A DNA stretch of 64,000 bases from Plectrocnemia conspersa (lineage: Eukaryota; Arthropoda; Insecta; Trichoptera; Polycentropodidae): positions 744,001-808,000 of the forward strand of contig VTFK01000057.1 in NCBI GenBank assembly GCA_009617715.1, written 5' to 3'. The notes beneath the pieces are model-generated. The model searched no databases and was not told the origin of the DNA. It saw only the letters and a program-made list of their open reading frames with translations. This document shows positions 45,820-58,507 of this stretch, piece after piece; the first letter of the stretch is position 1; every line of letters starts with the position of its first letter. The position numbers were made by a program, and so were the translations under genes.

Positions 45820-46560
45820 GCAATAATGTCACTCCCAAAATATTTATTTTTATTTTAATGATATATATTTAATAAAAGTGGCATAAATTATTAATACAAT
45901 TTCAAATCTTCAAAAAATTGAATTTACTAGCTTTTTGAATACATTATATAAAAATATAAATAGTCAAATTTCATATTTTTTTAATGTGACATCTAAATGT
46001 TATTTATATTAACGTCGAATAAAACATATTTCATAAAATGATTTGTTTAAATTCCATATATTTTAAATATTACATTTTTAATAAAAATGCCATAAATTAA
46101 TTGATGCATTTCTTGAAACAAATAATTTTTTCGATTTAATAATTTTTTAAATTATTATTCATAAAAATTGAAGGGCTTAATAAAAGTGTTATTGCAAAAT
46201 TCCATTTTGTTTAAATATCACATTTCTCTATTTCTTGCGATTCATTTGCATAAATAGTATGGTCGAAAAAAATATTAAGAGCAAAATACATTTATTTTTA
46301 AATGTCATATTTTCAGAAAAATAACAATTCGGATCATCTTAAAAAAACATCTCCGTGTGTTTCGATTTAATTGTATAATTAAATAAATTAAACACTGCAT
46401 AAAAAATAAAATTTATTTCATGGCCAATCGAATAAATTAATTTTATTACCAAATTCCAAATATTTGAATGTTATATTTTCATAATAAAAAATGTACTAAA
46501 TAACAATACAGTACATTTGAAACAAGCATACGGATGTGTTTTCAAACTGAACATTTACAC
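45820..46560. repeat. Diverged tandem repeat, period about 150-170 bp (approximate)
   Basis: Blocks of the form AAATTCCA(T/A)..TTT(A)AAT(A/G)T(T/C)A(T/C)ATTTT(T/C) recur near 46045, 46198, 46290 and 46448. Each is followed by ATAAAA and a CATTTGAAAC / CATTTCTTGAAAC block and, in two, (C/T)CC(G)TGTGTTT. Units are badly diverged, so period and limits are only approximate. Confidence 0.4.
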
Positions 46561-47005
46561 TATATTAAAAATAAGGTCGAGTAAAATTTTGTTGTGGCCA
46601 AAAATTTTTATAAAGCAACAGAAAGTAAAACTTCAAAACTTGCTAATGTAATATGATAAAAAATATATCAATAAAATGTATGGTAGGTGCATTTAAAAGT
46701 ATCCGCATTATATTAATATGATATCCGCATTATATTCATGCAAATTCAAATTTGAGTCAATATATGGTCGTATATAGTATTTTAGGGCCAAATTTTAAAA
46801 GTTCAATTGTATGCTATTATGGCTTTTTCGTTAATGAAACTATACGTAAAAATGACTATGGGAGAATTAAAAGAAGTTTAAAGACGTACTTCATTTCGAA
46901 TCGGCGCGCGTTGACAGTCGGCACTGGCTGTTCGTCGGCGCACGCTCTCCCTATCAGCCCGACGGCGACTGCTAAAAAACTGAACGCAGATTCATTTCAT
47001 TTCAC
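46561..47005. other. Transition into a GC-richer island, no gene recognised
   Basis: From about 46880 the sequence becomes CpG-rich (TCGGCGCGCGTTGACAGTCG, CCGACGGCGACTGC). A plus-strand frame at 46752-47030 opens with TTG and crosses the island; it has no homologue I recognise. Confidence 0.3.
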
Positions 47006-47220
47006 CGGTGTCCGCCGCACGCCTCGATAGACATCGACGCCGCAGGGTGGGGGTGATGCATAGCAAATTGAACTGGCGATTTTTTCCGATGCACGCTGTC
47101 GCCATTTTTATTTGGTCGTAAGTCGACAAAAGACGATCATCAATTGATCGATGATTGATTCGTCGACGTCGATTGTTATGTAATTGATGCTGGTAGTCAT
47201 CGTAATAAACCATGTTTGTT
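46880..47220. promoter_or_regulatory. CpG-rich island, possible promoter
   Basis: This is the most GC-rich stretch of the right half of the window, with many CpG dinucleotides (GCGCGCG, CCGCCGCACGCCTCG) in DNA that is otherwise mostly A and T. In insects without strong methylation such islands often mark promoters or first exons. Direction is unknown; the minus-strand frame at 47006-47213 favours a minus-strand gene. Confidence 0.3.
47006..47213 (-). CDS. Candidate first coding exon in a CpG-rich island (uncertain)
   Basis: In-frame ATGs at 47213-47211 and 47105-47103 open a frame that runs to TGA at 46994-46992. A good 5' splice site, ACCG|GTGAAA, lies at 47006/47005. From the second ATG (context AAAAATGGCG) the peptide starts MATACIGKNRQFNLLCITPT and continues with LRRRCLSRRAADT: Arg-rich and free of acidic residues until the last position, like a mitochondrial targeting sequence. 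The complement GTCGCCATTTTTA at the ATG is a common motif near insect housekeeping starts. No downstream exon was found on the minus strand. Confidence 0.25.
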
Positions 47221-47959
47221 CGGCCTCAAATATTACACACAATGCGTAAAAATATTATAATGTGATAATTTCCCGCATTGTCCAAATTATTTTCGTCGTT
47301 ATTATGAATTGAACAAATTGTAATGAAATATAATGGTTTAGTAGAGGACGTGAGAAAAACTGTGATGAAATGCTTAAACAATGTGTTTTGTTTATTTTAT
47401 TGACAAACGTTTATTTGTTTCTGTTTTTTTATTTTTTGAATTTTCGGGAACAGCGCCCATAAGTTACGATCCAGAATTGCTTCAACGCGTCATTATATGT
47501 TAATTTTTATGACATCGAAGCAAAAGACCAATATTTTTAAGTTCCCTAAATAGCCAAGAGTGAAAAAGCAAGTCAAGTTTTATTGATTGTCAAGGTTATC
47601 TATACTGTTTTATTTGATTATAGTGGTTATAGTCCACAACAAATTTCCACTACCTTTGTATACCTAGCACGATAACACACCAGCTCACATTTCACTAATA
47701 ATTTGTGAATTTTAGGCCAGATATAGCGCCCTACTTTTTTATTTTCATAGATAAAGCTAACACTAAAAAAACGTTTTACGACTACTACGGCAAAATCACT
47801 AAGTAGGCTGTAGAGCAATGTTTGTGAATTTTAAGAAACACTAATTAGTATTGTATCTGACGAAATATCAATATTTTTGACTAGATTATTAGATATTGAT
47901 TATTTTTTTGTAAATCTGTTATACTTTGATGCGTAGTATATTTTGAACAAATTGACAAA
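47221..47959. other. AT-rich sequence, no gene recognised
   Basis: No exon or repeat was recognised. Confidence 0.3.
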
Positions 47960-48215
47960 AACTGAGATTCAAGCTGAAAAATTGCTACGAAAAAATCAGT
48001 ATTTATTTAAACTATTTTTTTTAAGTATGGTATGTAATGCTATGTGTATGGGTGTACTCGAATCTCACTCGCTTAGAAACAAACATTTGGTGAGCAACAA
48101 GCGCTACGTGGCTATTTTTTGACGAAAGAATTACGCCCTTTTTATTTTAACACATAATCAACACACTTTTATAAATAGAGAACAATCCTTTTTCCGAGAG
48201 CATTACCCAATTAAA
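47960..48215 (+). repeat. Solitary copy of the 365-bp repeat family
   Basis: GAAAAATTGCTACGAAAAAATCAGTATTTATTT, CGAATCTCACTCGCTTAGAA, ACAAACATTTGGTGAGCAAC and TTATAAATAGAGAACAATCC match the third unit of the tandem array at 52.14-52.41 kb in the same order. Confidence 0.6.
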
Positions 48216-51200
48216 TTTGTATAAACAAAAATTAGAAAATGCATACATTAACTAAGCAATGCATGCATTGACTAAGTATACACTTTGACTATAACGTGTA
48301 TATAAATAAACATTTTACTGATGCTGAGTTTTAAAGGAAATGTTACAAATACCGTATTAATTTTTTTAATGCGATTTTAATCTTATGGATATTTTTATTA
48401 GAATCTACCTAATACCAAAACACTATTTTTGTATAGAAAATTTCAGTTTTTTCGTTTTAAAATATTCATAATTTAGAACCCAAAACTTGAAACCTAATAG
48501 AAGCATATACTTTAACATATAAATCACATTTTTATGTGTTGCAAAACTTTGTATTAAAGTAAATCAATTTCCTGAAAAATACAAGATTTAACGATATCAC
48601 TGTAGGATTGTTTGGAACAAGTCTCCTATACTTTCGAACATAAAATAACAATCATAAATAAATATATTGTTTTCATTGAAATGGGGGAGGGGATAATCTT
48701 AATCATCACTTCATTAATGATTCGGTTCAATAAAATATCAATTTTAATAAAAAAAACTAAATCGAAGTTAATCGCATTACCCGATTTAATCCGCAAACGA
48801 GTTATAAATTTATTTGTTTAAAAAAAGTATTTAATTTATTCAATATTGATAATGGTCGAATTTTTAAATCTTTTCACTGCGTCCATTTTAACGAGCTGCG
48901 AATGACAGACGCCATTTTAATTGGCGCAATTGTTGACTTAATGGCGTCGAAATAAATTAAGCAAATCGTTCCAATCCTCGAAATATTTAATTGACGATCT
49001 TCATCAATCAATCAACGAAGGGACATATGGGCATTCTCAAGGCCGAGACTAAGAACGAAAAGAAGCTTGCTTGCCGTCAAATTAATTGACGTGAAAAGTT
49101 GTTGACTAATTAGATTATTTTTCTCTCTCTCCATTTTGTCTTATCATTTTTAATTTGACACAAAACGAAGTCTAAAGCTTCTAATATCCGGTTTTCCTAT
49201 TAAAATGCATTTAAACCATGTGGCAACTCAAATATCTATTAAGGCACACATACGTTTATACACTAATATCTTAATTGCTCAGTTTTTTTTATTAATCACG
49301 CATTTCCATTACGAAAAATCGATCGTTGGCTCACGAACGATTTTAGTCTCACAAAAGAATGCGTTCGCTGTGTGGTCTGCAAAAAAAACACTGTAATTAA
49401 ATCAGCATAAAAAGTGTAACTTCGATGTTTATATTCGTTGCGTTGGCGCCCTTGATTTGTAATGAAAACAAAAGGTAGCAAATACCGGCCATAGCCAAAA
49501 ATAAAAGCGTTTCGATTATGTAAATATTATCATTATGAAGCGGAGTGCGAATATTTCCTAAGTAAACAAATATACAGCGATGATAAATAAATGTATTACC
49601 TCACTAAAGATCCAGTACTTTTTGGATTTGTCAAAAAATAATATCAATATTGTGCATGCAAAGTTTATAACTAATATTGGTTTATAAAAACTAAATTGTA
49701 TAATAGCATGTATACTAAATTTTGTCACATTTAAAGATAAAGGTTTAATTTTAGAAAGTGGGTGCCACATGAGCTATTGGAACGATTAATTGGGTTGTTT
49801 AAGAGCAAAAGTATCAAGCATTACCAAATTTATTCATCGATCATAATAAACGTTAAATTAAATTAGGATGAGATATGAAGTATTTTTTTGATATTACTAC
49901 ATAGTTAGCTTAATTTCAGTAAAAATAGCAGACGAAAACTTTAGATTTTAGACTTAAGTACCAATAACTTCTTTAACATTTTCCAAATGAAAATTCGAAA
50001 TAGTGACTATTTTCCAATTTAATAAGGTTACGTATATTGGCGCATTATGTTCCAATACTAACTAATTTATCGGTACTGAAAAATTATATTAAATAATATT
50101 CGACTAATTTATAACTATGCAAAGAGCTAAAATTTAGATAAAAAGCGCCGTGTAAAATAAATATATGCCACTTAAAATTATAATTGAATGTTAACATAAT
50201 AAAAAAATCTAAAATAATGGCTGCTATTTAATTTTTTTGTGTATTTTGTTTTCAATAAACCATTGTGTCAAATTACACAATTGCTTTTTGTAAACCAGCG
50301 AAGTTAAACGTACTGCACGTACTACGTGATAAAATGCATAATGTAACAATATATCACAAGAAAAATACTACGGACATAAAGGAAATAATAATTTACATAT
50401 GTACATATAGCAGCGCTGTTGAGTTAAATACATAAGATATTAAAATATAAATATTTCTAAGTGATTTTATTTTTCGTTTGACTTATAATGTGAGTACTTC
50501 TGCTCTATCATCTATCATTAATAGTACTTCTGTTCTAAATCTATCATGAAATGTCTGACAAAAAACTACTTCAAAAGCCTGTCAAATAATATAATATTTT
50601 TTTAATAAATAAATAAATATCAAAATGATTGTAATTATCTCACTTTGCTATGACTTATTCACGATACCATTTTTTATGTTCAAGTCAGCGATGAATTTTA
50701 GCAGTTTTTTCTCTTACTAGTATAAACAGCAGGGCTTTATTTTAAATTATTTTAATAATTGATTCCATTTATTAGCCATCACAAATAGAGAAAAAAATAC
50801 AATTATTATTTGCACTGTCTTAGCTATCTTCACAGTTTCACGTAACTCAATTATGCTCAGTTTTGTCTCTGTATTGTATTATTTATAAGCTTATCAGTAC
50901 GCAGCGCTAGTGTTACGCACAGGCAGGGCAGGCGCCCGCCTGTAGCGACCGAATACCGCCCGAATAATGAGCATATTGAAGAACTAACAGGTTACACTTA
51001 TGCTTCGGAATAGTAAATATGAATAAAAAGATATGTCATTATAAAATAAACAATTCATAAAATCAGCCCTTATACCCGTGGAACGCAGGCAAGCGATTTA
51101 ATAATAAAACATAATAGACATGAGCCCAATGAGATAAATTAATCAGTGCATAATCAATACCTACAAATAAGAATTAAGACACCAAACTGAAATCAAAGTT

Positions 51201-51302
51201 AGGGAATCGATTATATAAATTTTATTAATTTTTAACTGTTAATGTAATTAAAAATCAATAAGTCAAAGTTTATTTTTATAAATCGGAAATATAATTTCAT
51301 AA
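48216..51302. other. No gene recognised; possible regulatory island near 48.9-49.1 kb
   Basis: At 48870-49090 several TAAT/ATTA homeodomain-type sites and GCCATTTT motifs cluster. GACGCCATT (48909-48917) and AATGGCGTC (48941-48949) form an inverted pair. At 50925-50960 GGCAGGCGCCCGCCTG is a short GC palindrome. The rest is AT-rich without exons. Confidence 0.3.
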
Positions 51303-51378
51303 ATCGAGCTTCCGAGGAGTTCGAACCAGTAGACTTTAAATTATTAGTCCAGCACCTACGAACTACGCTATACTAGTC
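51303..51378 (-). repeat. tRNA-like sequence with pol III A and B boxes, probably a second SINE type or tRNA relic
   Basis: On the minus strand ACTAGTATAGCGTAGTTCGT fits an A box (TAGCGTAGTTCG) and CTGGTTCGAACTCC a B box, about 43 nt apart. A full cloverleaf cannot be drawn, since the T stem does not pair, so it is not called as a functional tRNA gene. It differs from the common SINE head of this window. Confidence 0.4.
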
Positions 51379-51484
51379 TTAATTTTATATAAAACTCGAC
51401 TTAAAAAGCGATAATAATGTGTAAAATTTAATACGATAATAGTTTAAATGAAACAATTTTTTTCTCAAAATTTATAATAACGTT

Positions 51485-52560
51485 GCTGGCTAAAGATAGA
51501 GAAGCCAATACATGCAAAGATTATACGCTCGAAGTTTGAGAAACAACAGTGAACACTGCATAATTATTTTTAGCTAATAAAACGAGAAATGGTATATTTT
51601 GATTTCTTTCTATCTTAAATTAACATAACTTTTAAATATAGAAGAGTCTTTTATTATCCATAACCATAAACATTCCGTACCATACGGTTTGTCAGGACAT
51701 TGATAATATCGTTCTTTATCAGAGTCACAGCTAGCTTGTAGCGATAACAGTTGCTTTATGTCGTGTCAATAAGTTTATGAATACAACTGAAAGCAACATT
51801 AAAATCGCTGCGAAAAAATATCAGAATTCTCTACAAATTATATATTGTTAGTAGAATATATTCATGGGCTCAAACGAAGATCACTCGCTCGTATTTTGGG
51901 AAAAACGACGAACGCTGCATAATTATTTTTAGGTAGTAAATTAAAGAATGGTGTGTTCATGATTTTTAAAAAAAATAATCAACATAACTTTATAAATAAG
52001 AGTCTCCTTTGTTAAAAGGTGCAATAACATCAAGTATTCTGTACCATGTGGTTCATCATGACACTGAAAATATCGATCTTCGATCTTCATCATAAAAAAT
52101 ATTTTATGTCCTGGCAATAAGTTTATGAATACACATGAAAGCTACATAAAAATCGCTACAAAATAATCTCAGTATTTATTTTATAAGATTATTTATGTTA
52201 GAACGACATATAATGTTACATATGTATGTATATGTGCGAAATCGAATGTCACTCGCTCAGCAACGAACATTTGGTCATCAACAAACGTTTCATAGTTATT
52301 TTAAAATGGAAAGACGAAGGAATGACATCCTTTTAATTTCAAAACATTCTAATTAGCATACTAATATAAATAGGGGAGAATCTTTTGTTCCGAGAGAATA
52401 ATCATAATAATACATTTCGTACCAAACGGTCAGTCTAAATATATAAACAAAGGTACAGCTAGCTTATAGAGACAACAGATTATTTTATGTCGTGTCATTA
52501 ATACATCTGGAAGTCTATTTAGAAGAACTCAACCCCTCCTCGAAACCTTTCGTAAACTTT
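51485..52560 (+). repeat. Three-unit tandem array, period about 350-380 bp
   Basis: Landmarks recur in order: ACTGCATAATTATTTTTAG / GCTGCATAATTATTTTTAGG; CGTACCATACGGTTTGTCAG / TGTACCATGTGGTTCATCAT / CGTACCAAACGGTCAGTCTA; ACAGCTAGCTTGTAGCGATA / ACAGCTAGCTTATAGAGACA; TATGTCGTGTCAATAAGTTT / TATGTCCTGGCAATAAGTTT / TATGTCGTGTCATTAATACA. The last block sits at about 51758, 52105 and 52487. Solitary relatives lie at 47.96 and 59.43 kb, so the family is dispersed as well as tandem. Confidence 0.7.
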
Positions 52561-54104
52561 GAGCCTGAAAGTTGCGAATAGTCGCTGAATTTCACCAAAA
52601 AAAATGATAGTTCCACCGATTAAAAATATACACTAGATGTAATCACACCTGAATAAAGTATTCACAAAATAGGATAAGCAAATCGTATTTTGATAACAGT
52701 AATATTATTTTTTTTGAGAGGTGAAAAATATTTCGTATCTGCATTTTTAGTGTCGTCATTTCCTAAATTTGGAAAAGTACAAATTTAAGTTAATATCCAC
52801 ATCGAATTGCAAACCGATAAACGTAAAGGTTAAAGCTGGTGTTAACTGCTAAATCCGTGCCAGAATTTTAACGCGTTTCTAGCAATACCGATCTTTGATG
52901 TCAATGCCACCATTATTCATAGAAAATTATTGGGTAATTCTTAGACGGCGCTAAACACAACTCAAAAGCCAGAATTTCACTTTTATTATCTTGTAAAAGT
53001 CGAAAATAGCGTACGTTCCACTGACCCATCCCAATGCAATAAAATTTAAACAATGTATTTTGTCAATTTATATATACTATATATATATAATTATATATGT
53101 ATTCTCGAGCATTGCGTCATTTTAGCAATACATTTATTTATATGCACGTCTGACACATATTGCACTGTTTCTAATATTTAATAAATTGTTCTTCATTAAA
53201 TAATCATAAATACATCAATGTCACAATACTTTTTTCATACAACTTGCTCGGTTAGTTAAATATATATTATTTTCAATTGCAGTGCCATTTTCTAATTGTC
53301 ACTTTTTATGTTTTGATCTTTACATATGGGGATTGTAAGGTTTTAAGTGATAAGTGATAGGGTCATTTGTATAAATAAGTATGATTATATTTATTAAGCA
53401 ATATAGAATTCCATATGCTCAGTGTCATAATTAATAATAATTTAATATGACATCTTAATAATATTCAATATATATAAAAGCCTAGACGGTTTTGTATATA
53501 ACTCTTAATATAAAACAACTCAAAAACGAATACGAATAAAGTTATATGATATGTTTTGAGCATTACTTTTTATAATGCTTTCTAATGTATAAATACAAAA
53601 TAATTAAATTAATATTTATAGTTAATCTAAATATATAGCATACTGTCTGATTTAAAAAAATACAACAATATTATTCAAATCAAATTATTATTTTTTAAAT
53701 GTTGTATTTTTAAAAATTAAGTGCACCAAATAAATGAAAATATCCGCGTTTGGCACACCCGTTTATTTTTAGTATAAAGTATTTTCAAGCTACAACAGCT
53801 GTGTATTATTTGTGCAATAAATTTTATTTATTTCATAGATACTTTCTGTGTTAAATCTATAAGTCGTCAAGTCGAAAATAAAGTTTAAACCTTGGCAATC
53901 GAAATGAAAGTCACTGTGTCGATTTTGCGTGAACTCCATTGGATGTGAGTTCAGAACTAAATTCTCGCGTATTTCAATATCAGAAGCAGAGTAAAAGTTT
54001 CCATTAAAAGTCCTAAAATATTTTTAAGTGATAGTCCAAATAATACCGGAGAAGTGATTTTCCATGACAGTGATCCAGCTTAAATGCGATAGAGAAAATG
54101 TATA
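52561..54104. other. AT-rich sequence, no gene recognised
   Basis: A TA-rich palindromic microsatellite lies near 53070-53100. No exon or further repeat was recognised. Confidence 0.3.
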
Positions 54105-54175
54105 ATTTATTTATTTAAATTAAAATTAAGACTATCGTGACTTAACGTCTAACCCCAATACGTCACAATGGTAAA
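54105..54175 (-). repeat. Retroelement 3' end: hairpin motif plus TAAA tail, minus orientation
   Basis: Minus strand: ACCATTGTGACGTATTGGGG, TTAGACGTTAAGTCACGATA, GTCTTAATTTTAATTTAAAT, then AAATAAAT. The two TCGTGAC / GTCACGA halves are the hairpin stem. Confidence 0.6.
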
Positions 54176-54204
54176 AAATCAATACATTAAAAAAATATTA
54201 TATA

Positions 54205-54400
54205 GGTTGGGCCACAAGTTTTTCATTTTATAAATATGTCAAGATGCTGAGGGATTTTTTCCAGCCGCAATTCCCAGGATACGATCAGAGGACGTGGATG
54301 CAGCAAGATTAAAAAAAAAAATCAAAAACACATGCAAAAACTTATAGCTACAAAAACTTATAGCAACAAAAGTGCAAAAACTTACAGCTACAAGTAAGAT
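54205..54400 (+). pseudogene. Possible transposase scrap (mariner-like) and short tandem repeat
   Basis: GGTTGGGCCACAAGTTTTTC, then a frame at about 54251-54312 reading RDFFQPQFPGYDQRTWMQQD before a stop. WxQQD resembles the second catalytic Asp block (W/F-QQDGA) of mariner-type transposases, but only about 20 residues remain. After an A-run, AAAAACTTATAGCTAC-type units repeat three times (54332-54390). Confidence 0.35.
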
Positions 54401-56370
54401 AAATAATACATAAAAAATAGTCTATAGTAAAGGTAAGAAAAAAATCACAAGACCAGTTCCTCGTAACTGACATTAAATAGATTAATATACCATGCCAGCG
54501 TATCAAGGAGCCGGATGGCGACTGCCATAGGCGAGTCGGCTAGTGCTGACGCTCTGGCCCTAACGAGTATCAAATGAGTACGCGATAGTGATTCCCAAAG
54601 ATGTTTCCAGAATCCAAAACTGGAATATCTGGAGAATATAAATCTTATAAAGGTATCTCAAGAACATTCAATGAACTTTTTCGATTAATAGAAAGTATTT
54701 TGTTGTTCGAGGATTCCAAATTAGAGATCCCGAATTAGTTTCTTTTGAGTAGGCCGCTAAAATGCAGCTTTATCTGCATAGGACATAAATACATTATTAA
54801 CGTCTCGACAGACTTTGCCATAATCCTATATTCCAGTAAAATCTACACTTTTTCATATCTATACCCATTATTCATAAATGATATGTATTTCCTTATGTTA
54901 CAAAGTAAATTGCGTATTATTTAGTAACAGGTGACAGTATCCTAAAATAGGGAAACTGCGTTTCCTAATTTTTTGCTTATTTATTTTACTAATTAAATTT
55001 TGCTTATTCATTGGATATAAAAAAAACAATCAAGGAAATCTCTCGTTTGAGTCAAGTTCATGGTCTGCGTGCCACCGTTGATCGCCCCTGCCCCGGGCTA
55101 ATGTTTGACATCAATTGTTGAGGTCACTTGTGTTGAGCACAAACATGCAACCGATTCTGTATGGAAATTACGTCAGCAGTCGGCGCCCATTTTTGGCCTT
55201 GGCGATAAAAACTAAGCATGGATTGTGTCAATTTCTCGGTCACATTGAATCCTGAGAAAAAAGCTTTGACACCCCTGTCGTAAATCACGCGGCGTCTGAA
55301 GTTGGGACGGACTGAATGGTGACCCGACCCTGAGCTTGAGAGTCTGCGATTGGAGCGATAAAATATCTTTGATCGTAAAAATAAATATGAGAGTTGAGTT
55401 CAGCGTCGGTATTCCAGCAAGAATGATACAACAGGTAACTTTTGTAAACTGCTAAAAAAATAATGGAATTTCAGTAAATAATTATTTTGAAGAATTAGAA
55501 CCAGAGGAAAAAATTGCACTTAAATAACTAAAAATTATTTAATAAAACCCTTGTTTCAGCTACTGTAAAATAAAATGACAGAAAATAGTAAAATGTTAGT
55601 TTTTTATTATTACTCAATAAATATATTTTTTATTAACACAAAAAATTGTAATCGAAACCTTTTTGATTAGCTAATATGTATTATTACTTGATTAAGATGA
55701 CCTCTAATGTATAAAGGCGGCATTTGTATTCAAATTGACGAACGAAAGATTTTCAACCAAATTGTCAAATGTGAGAGCAGGCATGTCAAACAAGCAGCAA
55801 TAAAATTATACATATTTTAATAATTTGTACTCAATTTTGCCCGCTAGACTTATTTTAGATTTGCGATAGATATTAGTGTTTGCATTTTAGAACCGAGTGA
55901 TGAGGCTTTATCAACCTGTGAGATGCTTATTGGATCTGTCTGATATATATTTATTTTTGTTGTACAGTTAATGTATGATCAATAGATCAGGCGTCAGTGT
56001 CGGGCGCCGGTGTTGAATGCAGAAGGGTTTGAATAATTCGAAGTATAAAAAAGGGACTATAAAATCGGGCTACTTAAATAAGTGTTCCTACAAACACTTA
56101 TGCGTTTCCTGCAATTTTTCCAAATGTTGAATAAGTGAATCATCTATGGCTTTATACTTCTTCTATGCGAATAAATATGAGCAAAAGTCTTAAGAATGAC
56201 AATGCCATATAATTTATAACAATACATTTAAATGATTACAATTAACGTTTGTAGTAAATAAATATATTGTTATATTTTTTATTTATTTAGGGTCGGTCGT
56301 CAGACGGAAGACTGACCGTGTGGTTTGATGTGATTATTAGAATGACGAATAAGGGACATTTCCCTATTTA
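54401..56370. other. No gene recognised; complex island at 55.0-55.4 kb
   Basis: About 54480-54600 and 55020-55400 are balanced in composition (CGCCCCTGCCCCGGGCTAAT, GTCAGCAGTCGGCGCCCATT). Neither gives a convincing coding frame or splice signals. They may be regulatory or old element remnants. Confidence 0.3.
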
Positions 56371-56640
56371 TTAAGTATGTTAATTAGATGTAAGAAAGAG
56401 GTTTTTCCAACGTCTTAGTCCTTAAAAGATTGGATCAAAACTCGTATGCAAGTTCATAGATCCCACATAAACAAAGAGTTGTAATGTTTATCAATAAAAT
56501 GCTTTCAACAAAGGTATGTTAATTAGTAGTAAGAAAGGGTGTCCTGTCGTCTTAGTCCATAAAAAAGACTGATCAAAAAAATGCAAGTTCGTTGATCCAA
56601 CATAAACAAAGAGTTGTAATATATAAATATATAACAATAT
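56371..56640 (+). repeat. Two-unit tandem repeat of about 140 bp
   Basis: TATGTTAATTAG at about 56378 and 56516, GTCTTAGTCC(T/A)(T/A)AAAA, then TGCAAGTTC(A/G)T(A/T)GATCC and ACATAAACAAAGAGTTGTAA at about 56466 and 56602. The two units keep the same order and a constant offset near 138 bp. Confidence 0.7.
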
Positions 56641-58507
56641 ATATTTTTTATTTATACCACAAAGGGTGTAGTATTCTTTATTAATATTTGCTTATTTGTC
56701 ATGTTTTTTTCTCTCTTTATTTTTGAGCTCTTCTGGATTATGGTGTCGACAAAATATTTACGTATTCTTTTTTGTACGAATGTAAGAATTAGGCCACGAA
56801 AAATATAAATTGGGGATGTGGCGAAGGTGCTGTTAGTCAGAGAATTATAAAAAAAAAACGTAATGGCGATATTAACCTTGAAAACGAGCTCCGTTGAGGA
56901 CCTCCATCTGCTATTTAAACTAATCTGCATTAAACTGTTAAAAAACTCGTAGCAGACTTATAAGAATCTCTTTTAACTGTTTTACGACATCTGGATAGTA
57001 TATAAAAGATGAATAAAAGAAAAAATGGGTACCGCATGAATCGACTAAAAGGCAAAAACTGTTCTTCGTTTGTTCTCAGTAATAATAGAAAGCTATTCTT
57101 AAAAATAATCATGACCTGTTAAGAAAAATAGATCCAAAAGAGATTAGGACAATAGTTAAACTGCAAAAAAGCCATCGAACATGCTTCAAATCCGAGTTTG
57201 ACAGTATAGCGGTATTCTGGGGTAAATATTTATCGTTTCTTAAATCGAGACTTTTACAGTGAATCATATTAAAAATAAATTTAAGCCATGCATAGAAAAC
57301 TAATCATAAAACATTAAATGTCCAAGTGAACTTATCGTATTTTAATTAGTAACAAAACCCCCCTAAAAAATATCATAAATAAAATATTTTGCGAAAATAC
57401 TTATTTATTCCATGTCAAAATAGCAATATCTAAGCTTGATCAATTTATGTGTTTTTCACAAGTTATGCAAAGTGAAAAACGTTGTTCGATTCATAAAAAA
57501 ACAACACAAATAAAATATAAATTGAGACATTTAGAATTAATTGCTAAATATAATATTAGAAAACACTCACATAAAATGTGTCAAAGAAATTATTTCTCTT
57601 TTTCTTTGTTATGTTTCTCACAAAAATATCTGTGTTTATCTTCAATATGAACTAGATAAAATAAATATAAAATAATCCCGTTAAATATTACGCGAATAAT
57701 ACAATTTTGACATGTCGTTTAATTTATAGACGTTAATCCGGAGCCTGAAGGCGGATAATATATGAACTTTTGGTGCAGTCTGTACCGCAGGTTTTATTAG
57801 ACGGTAACTCAATTTTATCAACGACCGCACCTTGAAAATTAATATTATGAATTCTTGGCACAATTCTGACGTGAGAATAACAATAAATCATCGCTAGAAG
57901 AAGGTTATTTATTACTTTCGACAAGAATTTTTTAGTTTAATAAACAAAGTTTTATAAATCATCTAATATTTATTTATATTACAGTAAATTTACATGGATA
58001 CAAAATATAGATTGTTTAAATGAATATATCTTAATGCAAACTGAAAGTAAAATTAGCGCAAGTGTGAACAATTTTTCGTTTAAATATTTAATTTTCACCT
58101 GACGTTTTATAGCTTAAAATTTTTGCAAAATTTAAAATAATTGTGCCAATAATAATTATAAGCAATTTTAAACATAGATAATGCATCGCACCAGTACAAA
58201 AATAAAATTTTACTCGTGGAAAATATAATTTATTCATAAATGCCATTAAATTTAACTTTAAATGACAATATTCTGTAAGGATTTTAAAAATGGGCTTCAG
58301 AAAGCAAGAACAACAAAGGCTTGGCCAAACAAAACATAAATGAAATCTTAATGTAGAAACACACAAGATTTTTTTTCACAGTAGCCATACTAATTTTCAT
58401 AACGAATGAACATCAATAACGACAACATTAAAACTGGCTAATCCTTTTTATCGGAGGTGTTTCAATCAATCTTCTGGCACTTCCGGCGTCTAACTGGCTA
58501 CATAATT
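56641..58507. other. AT-rich sequence, no gene recognised with confidence
   Basis: A minus-strand frame ending at 57733 (coding-like codons, CGTDCTKSSYIIRLQAPD at its C-terminus) could be a terminal exon entered at an AG near 57896, but no partner exon or homologue is known to me. Other small frames are taken as chance. Confidence 0.25.

Noticed and set aside
50925..50960. GC palindrome GGCAGGCGCCCGCCTG as a transposon end
   Set aside because: Isolated, short, and without a partner inverted repeat or duplication.
51303..51378. Functional tRNA gene on the minus strand
   Set aside because: A and B boxes fit, but acceptor and T stems do not pair, so it is a tRNA-derived repeat or relic.
57733..57924. 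63-codon minus-strand frame with coding-like codon choice
   Set aside because: Starts at TTG, no partner exon, no known homologue; mentioned as a possible terminal exon only.
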